Positions 17,955 through 25,887 of a DNA stretch of 35,917 bases are shown piece after piece (position 1 is the first letter of the stretch; every line of letters starts with the position of its first letter). The stretch is from the NCBI GenBank assembly GCA_021845725.1, contig JAJZVL010000024.1, positions 1 through 35,917 of the forward strand. Reading direction: 5' to 3'. The stretch is from Actinomycetes bacterium. Lineage in GTDB: Bacteria > Actinomycetota > Acidimicrobiia > Acidimicrobiales > RAAP-2. A program made the translations under genes and the position numbers. Under the pieces are notes generated by a model, which was not told the origin of the DNA, did not search any database, and saw only the letters and a list, made by a program, of their open reading frames with translations.

Positions 17955-17984
17955 GCCAGTCGATCATCCGCTCGATCGACTGGC
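17955..17984. terminator. Bidirectional terminator between patatin and DUF2510 genes
   Basis: gccagtcgatc (17955-17965) pairs perfectly with gatcgactggc (17974-17984) around an 8-base loop. The stem lies between two convergent stop codons, so it can serve both strands. There is no T-tract. Confidence 0.65.
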
Positions 17985-17992
17985 GCTCCCGG

Positions 17993-18472
17993 TCAGCGGA
18001 GGTGGTCGGTCCAGCCCTTCCCGTCCCACCAGCGCTCCCTGCCGCTTCCGGCAGGGTCGGGGTACCAGCCCGCGGGCGGCGGGGGCGGAGCGGGTTCCGG
18101 CGGGTAGCCGTAGCCACCGCCGTACGGGCCACCGCCGTACGGGCCACCGCCGTACGAGCCGGAACCGTACGAGCCGGAACCGTACGAGCCGGAACCGTAG
18201 GGGCCACCGCCGTAGGGGCCACCGGGCGGGGCCTGCGGGCCCTGTGGGGGGAAGCGGCGCCGGAGCACGGCCAGGTAGACGATCGAAGAGACGAGGGCGA
18301 CGGGCCACAGGATCAGCCAGCCGAACCCGAGGGAGACCGCCCAGAGCACCTTGCGCCCGGTCGAGAACTGCCACGACGGGCGACGTGCGACGTCGACGAT
18401 CGCCCAGATCACCGGGACCAGGGAAGCGAGCGCCACGAGGAAGACGACCGTGAGCCAGTCACCGGGCGTCAC
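17993..18472 (-). CDS. Membrane protein with PYGGG linker and DUF2510 domain
   Basis: The 159-residue protein has two N-terminal membrane helices (WLTVVFLVALASLVPVIWAIV and a second near residues 42-68), resembling the phospholipase-D-nuclease N-terminal (PLDc_N) membrane module. A ~50-residue Gly/Tyr/Pro/Ser linker follows, built from the 15-bp tandem repeats at 18121-18225. The C-terminal ~30 residues match DUF2510 (AGWYPDPAGSGRERWWDGKG). Such proteins are common in Actinobacteria; DUF2510 is probably a small protein- or wall-interaction module, with no enzyme activity known. The GTG at 18472 is the only start that keeps the first helix complete, and its ribosome binding site is weak. Confidence 0.82.
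   Translation of the reverse strand: MTPGDWLTVVFLVALASLVPVIWAIVDVARRPSWQFSTGRKVLWAVSLGFGWLILWPVALVSSIVYLAVLRRRFPPQGPQAPPGGPYGGGPYGSGSYGSGSYGSGSYGGGPYGGGPYGGGYGYPPEPAPPPPPAGWYPDPAGSGRERWWDGKGWTDHLR
18121..18225 (-). repeat. Seven 15-bp repeats encoding a Gly-Tyr linker
   Basis: Seven units run from 18121 in 15-bp steps. Copies 1-2 are cgtacgggccaccgc, copies 3-5 cgtacgagccggaac, and copies 6-7 cgtaggggccaccg(c/g). They encode PYGGG and SYGSG units. The block structure of two variants suggests stepwise duplication of neighbouring units. Confidence 0.92.
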
Positions 18473-18528
18473 CGGAGACGGAACCCTGCGACCTGGCCAG
18501 CTGCGTGCTGTGGCACGTGACCGATGTT

Positions 18529-18569
18529 ACGCCGGGTCCGGACGCCATGGCGGCACCCGGACCCGGCGT
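18529..18569. terminator. Long stem-loop between DUF2510 and acs genes
   Basis: acgccgggtccgg (18529-18541) and ccggacccggcgt (18557-18569) form a perfect 13-bp stem. The 15-base loop contains a second palindrome, cgccatggcg. It is the second of two hairpins downstream of acs on the minus strand. Confidence 0.6.
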
Positions 18570-18596
18570 CAACCCGCCGGTTCCCCCCGGACGATG

Positions 18597-18630
18597 GCCA
18601 CGACGGGCCCAGGAACGGCCCCGTCGTGGC
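18597..18630 (-). terminator. Terminator after acs
   Basis: gccacgacggg (18597-18607) pairs perfectly with cccgtcgtggc (18620-18630) around a 12-base loop, starting 18 bases after the acs stop codon. It and the next hairpin look like a tandem terminator. Confidence 0.65.
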
Positions 18631-18647
18631 GGCGCTTCGCGCGGCGC

Positions 18648-20783
18648 CTACTCGGCCTGGCCGAAGGCCTTGATCTCCTCGGCTTCCTTCTCGGAGAGCT
18701 CCTTGGGCACCTCACCTTTGGACTGCTTGACCTCGTGGACGTGCGCCCTGATCTCGTCGACCACCTCGGGGTTGGCGAGCGTGGTGATGTCCCCCACGTC
18801 GGTGAAGTTCGAGATCCCCGCGATCACCCGGCGCATGATCTTTCCCGAGCGGGTCTTCGGCATGTCGGGCACGATCCAGACGTTCTTCGGGCGGGCCACC
18901 TTCCCGATCTCGGTCTCGATGACCTTGCACACCTTCTCCTCGACCTCGGGGGTCGCGGCGACGCCGGGCTTCAGCGAGACGTACATCTCGACGGCCCGGC
19001 CGCGCAGCTCGTCGACGACCGGCACCGCGGCGGCCTCTGCCACCTCGTCCACCAGGATGGCCGCAGACTCGAGCTCTTTCGTGCCGAGGCGGTGGCCCGC
19101 GACGTTGATCACGTCGTCCACCCGCCCGAGGATGCGGAAGTAGCCGTCAGGAGCTTCGGTGGCGCCGTCGTTGGCGAAGTAGGGCCAGTCGTGCCAGTCG
19201 GTGCTCTTCGGGTCCTTGTTGTACTTCTGGTAGTAGGTCGCCACGAACCTGTCCGGGTCGCCCCAGATGGTCTGGAAGATGCCGGGCCAGGGGTTGCGGA
19301 TGCAGATGTTGCCCGCGCGGCCGGACCCCTTCGGCACCTCCTCGCCGTTCTCGTCGTAGATGACGGGGTAGATCCCGAGCACGCCGGGACCCGCGCTCCC
19401 CGGCTTCATCGGCTCGAGCCCCGGAAGGGTCGAGCACAGGAAGCCGCCGTTCTCGGTCTGCCACCAGGTGTCGACGATCACGGCCTCGCGCTTGCCGACC
19501 ACCTCGTAGTACCAGCGCCAGACGTCGGGCTCGATGGGCTCCCCCACCGTGGTCATGTGCTTGAAGTGGTAGTCGTACTTCTTCGGCTCTGTCGGGCCGA
19601 CCTTGCGCAGCATCCGGATCGTCGTGGGCGCCGTGTGGAAGATGTTCACGCCGAGCCGCTCGGCGATCCGCCACGGACGACCCGGGTCCGGGTAGGTCGG
19701 GACGCCCTCGTAGATCACGCTCGTCGTGCCGAGGGAGAGCGGTCCGTAGACGATGTAGGAGTGACCCGTGATCCACCCGATGTCGGCGGCGCACCAGTAG
19801 GTGTCCTCGGGGTGGATGTCCTGGTAGTACTTCGAGGTTCCCGTCACGTAGGCGAGGTAGCCGCCGATCGAGTGCTGGCAGCCCTTCGGGCGCCCGGTGG
19901 TGCCCGAGGAGTACATGATGAACAGCGGGGCCTCGGCAGGCAGGGAGACCGGGTCGACGAGCTGGTCCCGGAACTGGGGCATGATGTCGTCGACGAACAC
20001 GTCCCGGCCCTCGACCATCGGGGTCTGTGACGCGTACTGGCCAGGGTGCCGGCGGTAGACGAGGACCTTGTCGACCTCGTGGCCCTCTTCCCTGGCGCGC
20101 GCGACGGCCTCGTCGGCCTTCACCTTGTGGTCCAGCAGGGTGCCGCTGCGGTAGTAGCCGTCCATCGTGATGAGGACGCGGCTCTGGGAGTCCGAGATGC
20201 GCCCGCCGCACGCCGCGCCGCTGAAGCCGGCGAAGACCTGGGAGTGGATGACGCCGAGGCGAGCGCAGGCGAGCATGACGACGGGCAGCTCGGGGACCAT
20301 CGGCATGTGGAGCGTGACCCGGTCGCCGGCCTTCAGCCCGGCGTAGTCGCGGAGCATCGCGGCGGTCTCGTTCACCCGCCGGTAGAGCTCGTGGTAGGTG
20401 ATCACCTGGGTCTCGTCGTCTTCGAGCTCTGGCACGAAGATGAGCGCTGCCTGGTTCGGACGGGTCCGGACGTGGCGGTCGACGCAGTTGAACGAGGCGT
20501 TCAGCTTCCCGCCGACGAACCAGCGCCAGAACGGCGGGTTCGAGGTGTCGAGCGTGGTGTGCCAGTACTGGTCCCATGTGAGGAGGTCCGCGTACTCCTT
20601 GAAGCACTCGGGGAAGTTGTCCTCGCTGAAGCGATCCCTGATCGAGGGGTCCGAGGCGTTCGCCTGCCCGATGAACTTCGGCGGCGGGTAGTAGAAGTTC
20701 TCCTCCTTCCAGTGGACCGCGATCTGGGCCTCACTGACTTGCAGGTCCGCAGCCTCGGTGGACTGGGTGCTCTCTGCCGTCAT
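18648..20783 (-). CDS. acs: Acetate-CoA ligase (acetyl-CoA synthetase)
   Basis: The 711-residue AMP-forming ligase activates acetate with ATP and CoA to acetyl-CoA in the cytoplasm. Motifs are all present: phosphate-binding YSSGTTGRPKG, WCAADIGWITGHSYIVYGP, VDTWWQTENGG, the hinge GRVDDVINVAGHRLGTKELE and C-terminal PKTRSGKIMRR, whose Lys is the usual target of regulatory acetylation. The N-terminal ACS domain (WDQYWHTTLDTSNPPFWRWF) is clear. Length is ~60 residues above the common ~650; the extra is partly a charged C-terminal tail after the ligase domain. The ATG at 20783 was chosen because GGAGGT lies four bases upstream; an ATG four codons earlier would place that sequence inside the gene. 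It lies downstream of satP on the same strand. Confidence 0.96.
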   Translation of the reverse strand: MTAESTQSTEAADLQVSEAQIAVHWKEENFYYPPPKFIGQANASDPSIRDRFSEDNFPECFKEYADLLTWDQYWHTTLDTSNPPFWRWFVGGKLNASFNCVDRHVRTRPNQAALIFVPELEDDETQVITYHELYRRVNETAAMLRDYAGLKAGDRVTLHMPMVPELPVVMLACARLGVIHSQVFAGFSGAACGGRISDSQSRVLITMDGYYRSGTLLDHKVKADEAVARAREEGHEVDKVLVYRRHPGQYASQTPMVEGRDVFVDDIMPQFRDQLVDPVSLPAEAPLFIMYSSGTTGRPKGCQHSIGGYLAYVTGTSKYYQDIHPEDTYWCAADIGWITGHSYIVYGPLSLGTTSVIYEGVPTYPDPGRPWRIAERLGVNIFHTAPTTIRMLRKVGPTEPKKYDYHFKHMTTVGEPIEPDVWRWYYEVVGKREAVIVDTWWQTENGGFLCSTLPGLEPMKPGSAGPGVLGIYPVIYDENGEEVPKGSGRAGNICIRNPWPGIFQTIWGDPDRFVATYYQKYNKDPKSTDWHDWPYFANDGATEAPDGYFRILGRVDDVINVAGHRLGTKELESAAILVDEVAEAAAVPVVDELRGRAVEMYVSLKPGVAATPEVEEKVCKVIETEIGKVARPKNVWIVPDMPKTRSGKIMRRVIAGISNFTDVGDITTLANPEVVDEIRAHVHEVKQSKGEVPKELSEKEAEEIKAFGQAE

Positions 20784-20819
20784 GTTCACCTCCATGTTGA
20801 CCACGACCCGAGGTGCGAG

Positions 20820-20851
20820 CCCCTCCGCCGCCGTCTCCGGCTGCGGAGGGG
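20820..20851 (-). promoter_or_regulatory. Stem-loop in the acs leader
   Basis: cccctccgc (20820-20828) pairs with gcggagggg (20843-20851) around a 14-base loop, 36 bases upstream of the acs start. It may be a terminator of satP or part of the acs 5' leader. The sequence alone cannot decide. Confidence 0.35.
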
Positions 20852-20954
20852 TGCACCGACCCCGCGGTCCTCTTGTGCGCAGTGGTGCGCTCCGGTGCAC
20901 GGCACCGATGTCCTAATCCTGCTCCCGGGGGAATCCCCGCGCAATCGGGTATGG

Positions 20955-20995
20955 CACCGCGTGCGTGCGGGCACCGCGTGCGGCCACCGTGTGCG
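20955..20995. repeat. Three CACCGCGTGCG direct repeats between satP and acs
   Basis: caccgcgtgcg occurs at 20955-20965 and 20972-20982, with a one-base variant caccgtgtgcg at 20985-20995. They lie just downstream of the satP stop, in the interval before acs. No protein-binding motif was recognised. Confidence 0.6.
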
Positions 20996-21012
20996 GCTCG
21001 CTCCCGAGTGCC

Positions 21013-21663
21013 TCAGCTGAGCGCCGCGGGTCCCGCCGAGGGGAAGCTGAGCGGCTTGCCCACGAAGAGGATGTGGCGCCCTGCCATGCCGTTCACCACG
21101 CCCGCAGCCGACGTGTACCACGCGCACGCTGCGGTGATGACGCCCACGATGCCACCGGCCTTCACCAGGTTCGTTGTGTGCGCGAAGTTCCCGATGAAGA
21201 GCAGCAGCTCGGTCATCTCCAAGGTGAAGAACACGGCCAGGATGGCCTTGTTCACGAACAGGCTCCACAGGAGCATGTAGGTGTTGAAGATGAAGAAGGC
21301 GAGCAGGATCCAGCCGAGGTCGTTTGTGGCCATGTGCCCGGTGGCGTGGGGCGCGGCCAGAAGGACCCACAGACCCAGGCCGATCCAGAACCCGCCGTAC
21401 GTCGAGAAGGCCGTGCACCCGAAGACGTTGCGGTTCTTGAACTCCCACATGCCGGCCAGCAGCTGGCAGGCCCCGCCGTAGGCGAAGGCGTAGCCCAGCC
21501 AGTCGAGGCCGGTGCCCTTTGTCCATCCCGCGTTGTGCGCGGAGAGGAGGAAGGTCGTGAGGGCGAAGGCAGCCAGTCCGAGCGGCGCAGGGTCGGCGGC
21601 GTTCGGGGCGCCGACGATCTCCATCTGCTGCACGGGCTTGGCCGCTTCGAAGGTGGTTGCCAT
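21013..21663 (-). CDS. satP: Acetate/succinate transporter, GPR1/FUN34/YaaH family
   Basis: The 216-residue protein has six hydrophobic helices and the family signature ADPAPLGLAAFALTTFLL near residues 23-40 (usually NPAPLGL), then FAYGGACQLLAGMWEF and FGCTAFSTYGGFWIGLGLW. These residues line the pore of the hexameric acetate channel. It should carry acetate, and possibly other small carboxylates, across the cytoplasmic membrane. The ATG at 21663 has an ideal GGAGG seven bases upstream. It precedes acs on the same strand, so uptake and activation are linked. The divergent LytS/LytTR genes are its likely regulators. Confidence 0.93.
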   Translation of the reverse strand: MATTFEAAKPVQQMEIVGAPNAADPAPLGLAAFALTTFLLSAHNAGWTKGTGLDWLGYAFAYGGACQLLAGMWEFKNRNVFGCTAFSTYGGFWIGLGLWVLLAAPHATGHMATNDLGWILLAFFIFNTYMLLWSLFVNKAILAVFFTLEMTELLLFIGNFAHTTNLVKAGGIVGVITAACAWYTSAAGVVNGMAGRHILFVGKPLSFPSAGPAALS

Positions 21664-21689
21664 GTCGTTCCCTCCTTCCGCCCGGTCCC

Positions 21690-21740
21690 CCGGACGGGCT
21701 CGTTGCGAACCAGCACCACACGCAGGGCGCGCCCGTCCGG
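21690..21740 (-). promoter_or_regulatory. Inverted repeat in the satP leader
   Basis: ccggacgggc (21690-21699) is a perfect inverted match to gcccgtccgg (21731-21740), with a 31-base loop. On the minus strand the stem ends 26 bases before the satP ATG, next to its ribosome binding site. It could be a leader hairpin or an operator. No -10/-35 pair was identified for satP. Confidence 0.35.
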
Positions 21741-21829
21741 CCCCCTCCGGGGACCGTGCGCGGGACACGGCCCTGCCAGGAACGATGATGATGAGGCCGA
21801 GCGCGTGAGACAAGGCCTGGCGAGGCGTG

Positions 21830-21955
21830 ATCGCCGAGCGGTAGGCGCCGGTCGCCGAGTGGCCGGTGCCGGTCGCCGAGCGGCCGGTGCTGTGCGCCGA
21901 GTGGTAGGCGCCGTGCGCCGGGCGGCTGGTGCCGTGCGCCGAGCGGTAGGCACCG
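21830..21955. repeat. Six 21-bp tandem repeats between satP and the LytS/LytTR genes
   Basis: Units start at 21830, 21851, 21872, 21893, 21914 and 21935. Each begins (g/t/a)(t/g)cgccg(a/g)g and ends with (g/a)ccg or gctg, with substitutions at fixed variable positions. The interval 21664-22041 between satP and the kinase gene holds no gene that I can support; this array and the satP leader hairpin fill much of it. The 21-bp period equals two DNA turns. It is the best candidate here for a regulatory array. Confidence 0.9.
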
Positions 21956-22041
21956 AAGGGCCACCTGGGTGGGCGCGCCTGTGGAAGACTGCCACGCGTC
22001 GACGTCGTGAGAACGGCGTCGCAGCACGCGGGGGTCTGCCG

Positions 22042-23214
22042 TTGGACGTCGCGATCTGGGGTGCGCTGGCGGGGGTCCTGGTGGTCGCGGGCGTGGTGGT
22101 CGGCCTGGCGCTTCGCACGGGAGGGCGGCTGGGCACGCCGAGCCAGCGGACCACGTACGAGACGCTCCACACCGCGAGCCAGGCGGCGCCGCCACTGCGC
22201 GCCGGGCTCACCAGGCGGAGCGCGCACGATGCCGTTCCCCACCTGCGGCGCCTGCTGGGCGGCGGGGTGATCCTCGCGGACCGCAACGGCATCCTCGCCG
22301 TGAACGGCGTGGACACCGACCACAGCGCGCTCTTGGAGCGCCCGCTCGAGGCCGCGGTCTCCTCGGGCAAGGCGCAGGTGCTCTCCACGCGCCAGCTGAC
22401 CTGCGGCGACTCGCTCTGCTCGCTCCAAGGCGGCGTCGTGGTGCCGCTGCGGGTGGACCGCGAGGTCGTCGGGGCGCTCGGGACGGTCGCAACGGTCGCC
22501 TCATCCGCGCTCGCGCGCCTCGCGACGGAGGTGGCGCTCTTCGTGTCCACCCAGCTCGAGCTCGCCGAGCTCGAGCGGGAACGCTCGAGGGCCGACCAGG
22601 CGCAGCTGCGGTTCCTGCGGGCCCAGATCGCCCCGCACTTCGTGTACAACGCGCTCAACACGATCGGCTCGTTCATCAGGACCGATCCCGAACGTGCCCG
22701 GGAGCTGTTGCTCGGCTTCGCCGATTTCACCCGCTACAGCTTCCGGAGCCATGGCCAGTGGGTGACGATGGCCGAGGAGCTCCGACTGGTCGACGCCTAC
22801 CTCGACTTGGAGCGCGCGAGGTTCGGGGACCGCCTCTTCGTGACGATGCGGGTCGCCCCGGAGGTGTTGAGCGTGATGCTGCCCTCGCTCGTGATCCAGC
22901 CGCTCGTGGAGAACGCGGTGCGCCACGGGCTCGAGCCGAGCGAGCGCCCAGGCTCCCTCTCGATCGTCGTGTCGAACGAAGGAGCCGAGGCGGCGGTGCG
23001 CATCGAAGACGACGGCATCGGCGCCGACCCGGTGCGGCTGCTCGGGGTCCTCTCGGGCACCGACCCGAGCGACTCGGTGGGCCTGCACAACGTCGACGAG
23101 CGCCTGCGTGCCGTGTTCGGCGAGGAGCACGGGCTTCGGATCCGCACGGCTGTCGGTGGTGGGACCACCGTGACCCTTCGCATCCCCAAGAGACGCCCGG
23201 TGGCCTCGGGGTGA
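22042..23214 (+). CDS. Sensor histidine kinase, LytS/YehU type
   Basis: The ~390-residue kinase starts with one membrane helix (WGALAGVLVVAGVVVGLAL) and has a GAF-like sensor region (~70-170) holding a Cys pair in TCGDSLCSLQ. The His_kinase domain has the LytS-type H-box QIAPHFVYNALNTIG with His199, the N-box QPLVENAVRHGL, and ATP-binding EDDGIGADP and SVGLHNVDERLRAVFG. It should autophosphorylate on His and pass the phosphate to the regulator encoded next. The TTG at 22042 was chosen because GGGGG lies eight bases upstream and no ATG or GTG suits; the start is uncertain. It overlaps the regulator start by GTGA. It is divergent from satP and acs, so acetate or carbon status is the likely signal (inference). 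Confidence 0.88.
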   Translation: MDVAIWGALAGVLVVAGVVVGLALRTGGRLGTPSQRTTYETLHTASQAAPPLRAGLTRRSAHDAVPHLRRLLGGGVILADRNGILAVNGVDTDHSALLERPLEAAVSSGKAQVLSTRQLTCGDSLCSLQGGVVVPLRVDREVVGALGTVATVASSALARLATEVALFVSTQLELAELERERSRADQAQLRFLRAQIAPHFVYNALNTIGSFIRTDPERARELLLGFADFTRYSFRSHGQWVTMAEELRLVDAYLDLERARFGDRLFVTMRVAPEVLSVMLPSLVIQPLVENAVRHGLEPSERPGSLSIVVSNEGAEAAVRIEDDGIGADPVRLLGVLSGTDPSDSVGLHNVDERLRAVFGEEHGLRIRTAVGGGTTVTLRIPKRRPVASG

Positions 23215-24092
23215 CCGGCCTCGCGGTCCTCGCCGTCGACGACGAGACTCCGTCCCTCGACGAGCTCTGCTACCTGCTGCATGCGTCGCCCCTCGTCGAC
23301 CGCGTCGTCGTCGCGCAGCACGCGACCGACGCGCTGCGCCATCTGCGCGACGAGGAATTCGACGTCGTGCTCCTCGACATCCGGATGCCCGGCCTCGACG
23401 GGATGGAGCTCGCGCGCGTGCTCGGGCGGTTCGCCGCTCCCCCGGTCGTGATCTTCGTCACCGCCCACGAGGACCATGCGCTCGAGGCCTTCGAGGTAGG
23501 AGCGGCCGGCTACCTGCTCAAGCCGGTCGACGAGGCGCGCCTCGACCGGGTGCTCCGGCGCGCGGCCCTCCAGGCTCCCCGGGAGCAACCATCGGGCGCC
23601 GGCGACGTCGCGGCCGCCCCGCCGGACGCGTCGCAAGGGTCGGACGCGTCGCAAGGGTCGGACGCGTCGCAAGGGTCGGACGCGTCGCAAGGGTCGGACG
23701 CGTCGCAAGGGTCGTACGCGTCGCAAGGATCGCAGGGATCGAGACTAGGCGAGGTGGTCGCGGTCGACGCCGGTGCGACGACGCGTTTCGTCGAGCGCTC
23801 GGACATCGCGTGGGTGGAGTCGGCGGGCGACTACGTGCGCCTGCACCTGCGCGACGGGGCGAGCTACCTCCTGCGCACCCCCATGGCGGTCCTCGAGGAC
23901 GAGTGGAGCGGGCACGGCTTCGCCCGCATCCATCGCTGCTACCTCGTCTCGCTGCGCGACGTGGCCGAGCTGCGGAGCGAGGGCGCCCACACGACCGTGC
24001 GAGTGCTCGGCGAGCTCCTGCCGGTGAGCCGGCGCAGCGTCCACGAGCTGCGGGAACGGCTCGTGCGCGACGTGCGTCCCGGTGCCCGCTGA
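23211..24092 (+). CDS. LytTR-family response regulator
   Basis: The 293-residue regulator has an N-terminal receiver domain with phospho-acceptor Asp56 in VVLLDIRMPGLDG, then VTAHEDHALEAF and the Lys in YLLKPVDEARLDRVLRR. A low-complexity linker (~120-180) includes five exact DASQGS repeats plus a YASQGS copy. The C-terminal LytTR DNA-binding domain (~183-290) has WVESAGDYVRLHLRDG and GFARIHRCYLVSL. LytTR regulators bind pairs of short direct repeats about two helical turns apart. The GTG start overlaps the kinase stop (GTGA). Its targets probably include divergent satP and acs. Confidence 0.93.
   Translation: MTGLAVLAVDDETPSLDELCYLLHASPLVDRVVVAQHATDALRHLRDEEFDVVLLDIRMPGLDGMELARVLGRFAAPPVVIFVTAHEDHALEAFEVGAAGYLLKPVDEARLDRVLRRAALQAPREQPSGAGDVAAAPPDASQGSDASQGSDASQGSDASQGSDASQGSYASQGSQGSRLGEVVAVDAGATTRFVERSDIAWVESAGDYVRLHLRDGASYLLRTPMAVLEDEWSGHGFARIHRCYLVSLRDVAELRSEGAHTTVRVLGELLPVSRRSVHELRERLVRDVRPGAR
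23625..23741 (+). repeat. 18-bp tandem repeats in the regulator linker
   Basis: Five perfect copies of gacgcgtcgcaagggtcg start at 23625, 23643, 23661, 23679 and 23697. A diverged copy at 23715-23732 and a 9-base partial copy to 23741 follow. All are in frame and encode DASQGS in the linker between the receiver and LytTR domains. Perfect identity at the DNA level points to recent slippage. Confidence 0.95.
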
Positions 24093-24162
24093 CCTCCTGC
24101 GCTCGGCGAGGTGCTCTCCCGCCGCTCGACGAGACGCGCTCGTACCTTGCTCGGCGAGCGGC

Positions 24163-25881
24163 TCAGGACCCGGGAGGTGTCACCTGCGACCAGTTCGGCA
24201 CCGACGGCTCGATCCTGCCGGCAGGGCCTTGGCCGAAGACGCGCAGGAGGTTCCCCGTGATCCGCGCGACGTCACGCTGTGGGCACGGTCCTGGCGACGG
24301 ATCGCAGAGTGTGAGCCGGGAGATCCAGCTGACGGTCCCGCTCTCGAAGATGCCCGCCTTGCTCTCAGGTGTCGTGTAGTAGGTCATGTCCGAGTAGGTG
24401 TCGCCGTTCCACTGCCCCTGGTTCGTGTACGCGCTGGTGAGCGGCACCGGGGAGTGCCCGAGGACCTGGAGGTCCGCAGGCGCTGTGGACGGGTTCACGT
24501 GCTCGATGTCGGAGCGGATGACGTCGGGGATCTGTGTCCCGTTGCTGAGGCCGGTCCCCTTGAAGATCCATGACGATGCGTCGTAGACGACGAAGGGGAG
24601 CGGCGCGGCGTTTGTGAAGACGTAGCCGCTGTACTCCCCGCCGATGAAGCGTGTGGGCGGCCAGTCGGTCGGAGGTGTCGCGAAGGTGTTGCCGGTCACT
24701 GTGCGTGTATGGCCCGTGCCGTCGAGCGGGTCCTCTGTGGCGGCGCGATAGTCCACCTCCTCGCGGTCCGGACCGATCGGCGACGCCTGGAGGCGCGCGT
24801 GGCGGACCAGAGGCGCCGCACCCATGAAGGCGACGTTCACCCCGTGCGCGACCGCGTTCTGCACGGCCTCGCGCTCGGTCGTCGTCCACAGCTCGTCGTG
24901 CGCGAGGGAGATGTAGACCTTGTGGTGCAGGACGATCGAGGGGTGCTGGGACACCGTGATGTCGGTGACGTAGGCGACGTCGAGGCCATGCTGCTCCATG
25001 AAGCGGACCAGCGGGTACTCGTCGCCGATGAAGTCGGACGAGCCCAGACCTGTCTGCATGGGCCGGTCGAACGACACGATCCGGGCCCGGTTGCACGGAG
25101 GGTAGGAGCTGGTCTGCCCGAGGGTGCAGGAGCCCTGGCCCTGGTAGAAGGTGTAGCCCCCGTAGGTGTTCCATCCTTCCTCGGTGAGGCTGCGCGCCAC
25201 GACGAGGTAGGTCGCCGTGCTCGCCGGGTCCCAGATCGTGAGCAGCACGTAGCTCTGTTGTCCCCCGCTCCCGACGAGCTTCAAGAGGTAGTCGCCCTGG
25301 AAGAACGCGCGCGTGATCCGGATGGTGAGCGAGCGGTGCCAGTTGTCGCAGCTCACCATGTTGACCCCCGGGGTGACCGGGCACGGCGGCTGGACCTCAC
25401 CGGGCACCGCCTTGGACTCCCATACCTGCCGCGCGCCCTTTCCCTGGTAGTAGCCCATGCGGTAGGCGATCACGCGGAACGTGGGCGCTGTGGTCGAGAC
25501 GTAGAGGCCGACGGTCTGGCCGGCGGCGGCGTAGGTGGTGCTCGCCCACCCCTGGATCGATCCCGTGGGGGGCTCGTGCGTGATCGTCCAGGAGGTCGTG
25601 CCCGGCAGCCGGTTCTGGGCGACGATCGCCGGGGACACCACGCCGTAGGGCCCGAGGTAGGGCTTCGCGCCGGCCGAGCCGTCCCGGTGGGACTGCTGGC
25701 GCGACCGAGGAGGCCGGGTCGACGTCGAGGCTACGGTCGCCGAGCCACGACCGCCGCCGCTCGTGACGCGGTCGACGCCGAAGCCGACCCCGAGCAGCAC
25801 GAGGACGAGGACCAGGGCTGCGACGGCGCGGCGCCGGGCACGCTGACGCCTGCGCCTCCGACGCTCCCCGACCGGCCCCAC
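24163..25881 (-). CDS. N,N-dimethylformamidase large-subunit-like exported protein
   Basis: The 572-residue protein has a poly-Arg N-terminus and one membrane helix (AVAALVLVLVLLGVGFGVDR), then an extracytoplasmic domain that resembles the C-terminal domain of the N,N-dimethylformamidase beta subunit. Family-like segments are VGLYVSTTAPTFRVIAYRMG, EEGWNTYGGYTFYQGQG, VSFDRPM, GLDVAYVTDITV, and the SLAHDELWTT and MGAAPLVRH region. True DMFase is cytoplasmic and uses iron bound by a Tyr/Glu site; the membrane anchor here implies a different role, so the function is not assigned. The GTG at 25881 is the only sensible start before the Arg-rich stretch and has a weak ribosome binding site. It is divergent from the MFS remnant by only six bases. 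Confidence 0.72.
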   Translation of the reverse strand: MGPVGERRRRRRQRARRRAVAALVLVLVLLGVGFGVDRVTSGGGRGSATVASTSTRPPRSRQQSHRDGSAGAKPYLGPYGVVSPAIVAQNRLPGTTSWTITHEPPTGSIQGWASTTYAAAGQTVGLYVSTTAPTFRVIAYRMGYYQGKGARQVWESKAVPGEVQPPCPVTPGVNMVSCDNWHRSLTIRITRAFFQGDYLLKLVGSGGQQSYVLLTIWDPASTATYLVVARSLTEEGWNTYGGYTFYQGQGSCTLGQTSSYPPCNRARIVSFDRPMQTGLGSSDFIGDEYPLVRFMEQHGLDVAYVTDITVSQHPSIVLHHKVYISLAHDELWTTTEREAVQNAVAHGVNVAFMGAAPLVRHARLQASPIGPDREEVDYRAATEDPLDGTGHTRTVTGNTFATPPTDWPPTRFIGGEYSGYVFTNAAPLPFVVYDASSWIFKGTGLSNGTQIPDVIRSDIEHVNPSTAPADLQVLGHSPVPLTSAYTNQGQWNGDTYSDMTYYTTPESKAGIFESGTVSWISRLTLCDPSPGPCPQRDVARITGNLLRVFGQGPAGRIEPSVPNWSQVTPPGS

Positions 25882-25887
25882 TCCACG

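Noticed and set aside
21830-21955. CRISPR array
   Set aside because: Repeats are contiguous 21-bp units without unique spacers, and no cas genes are present.
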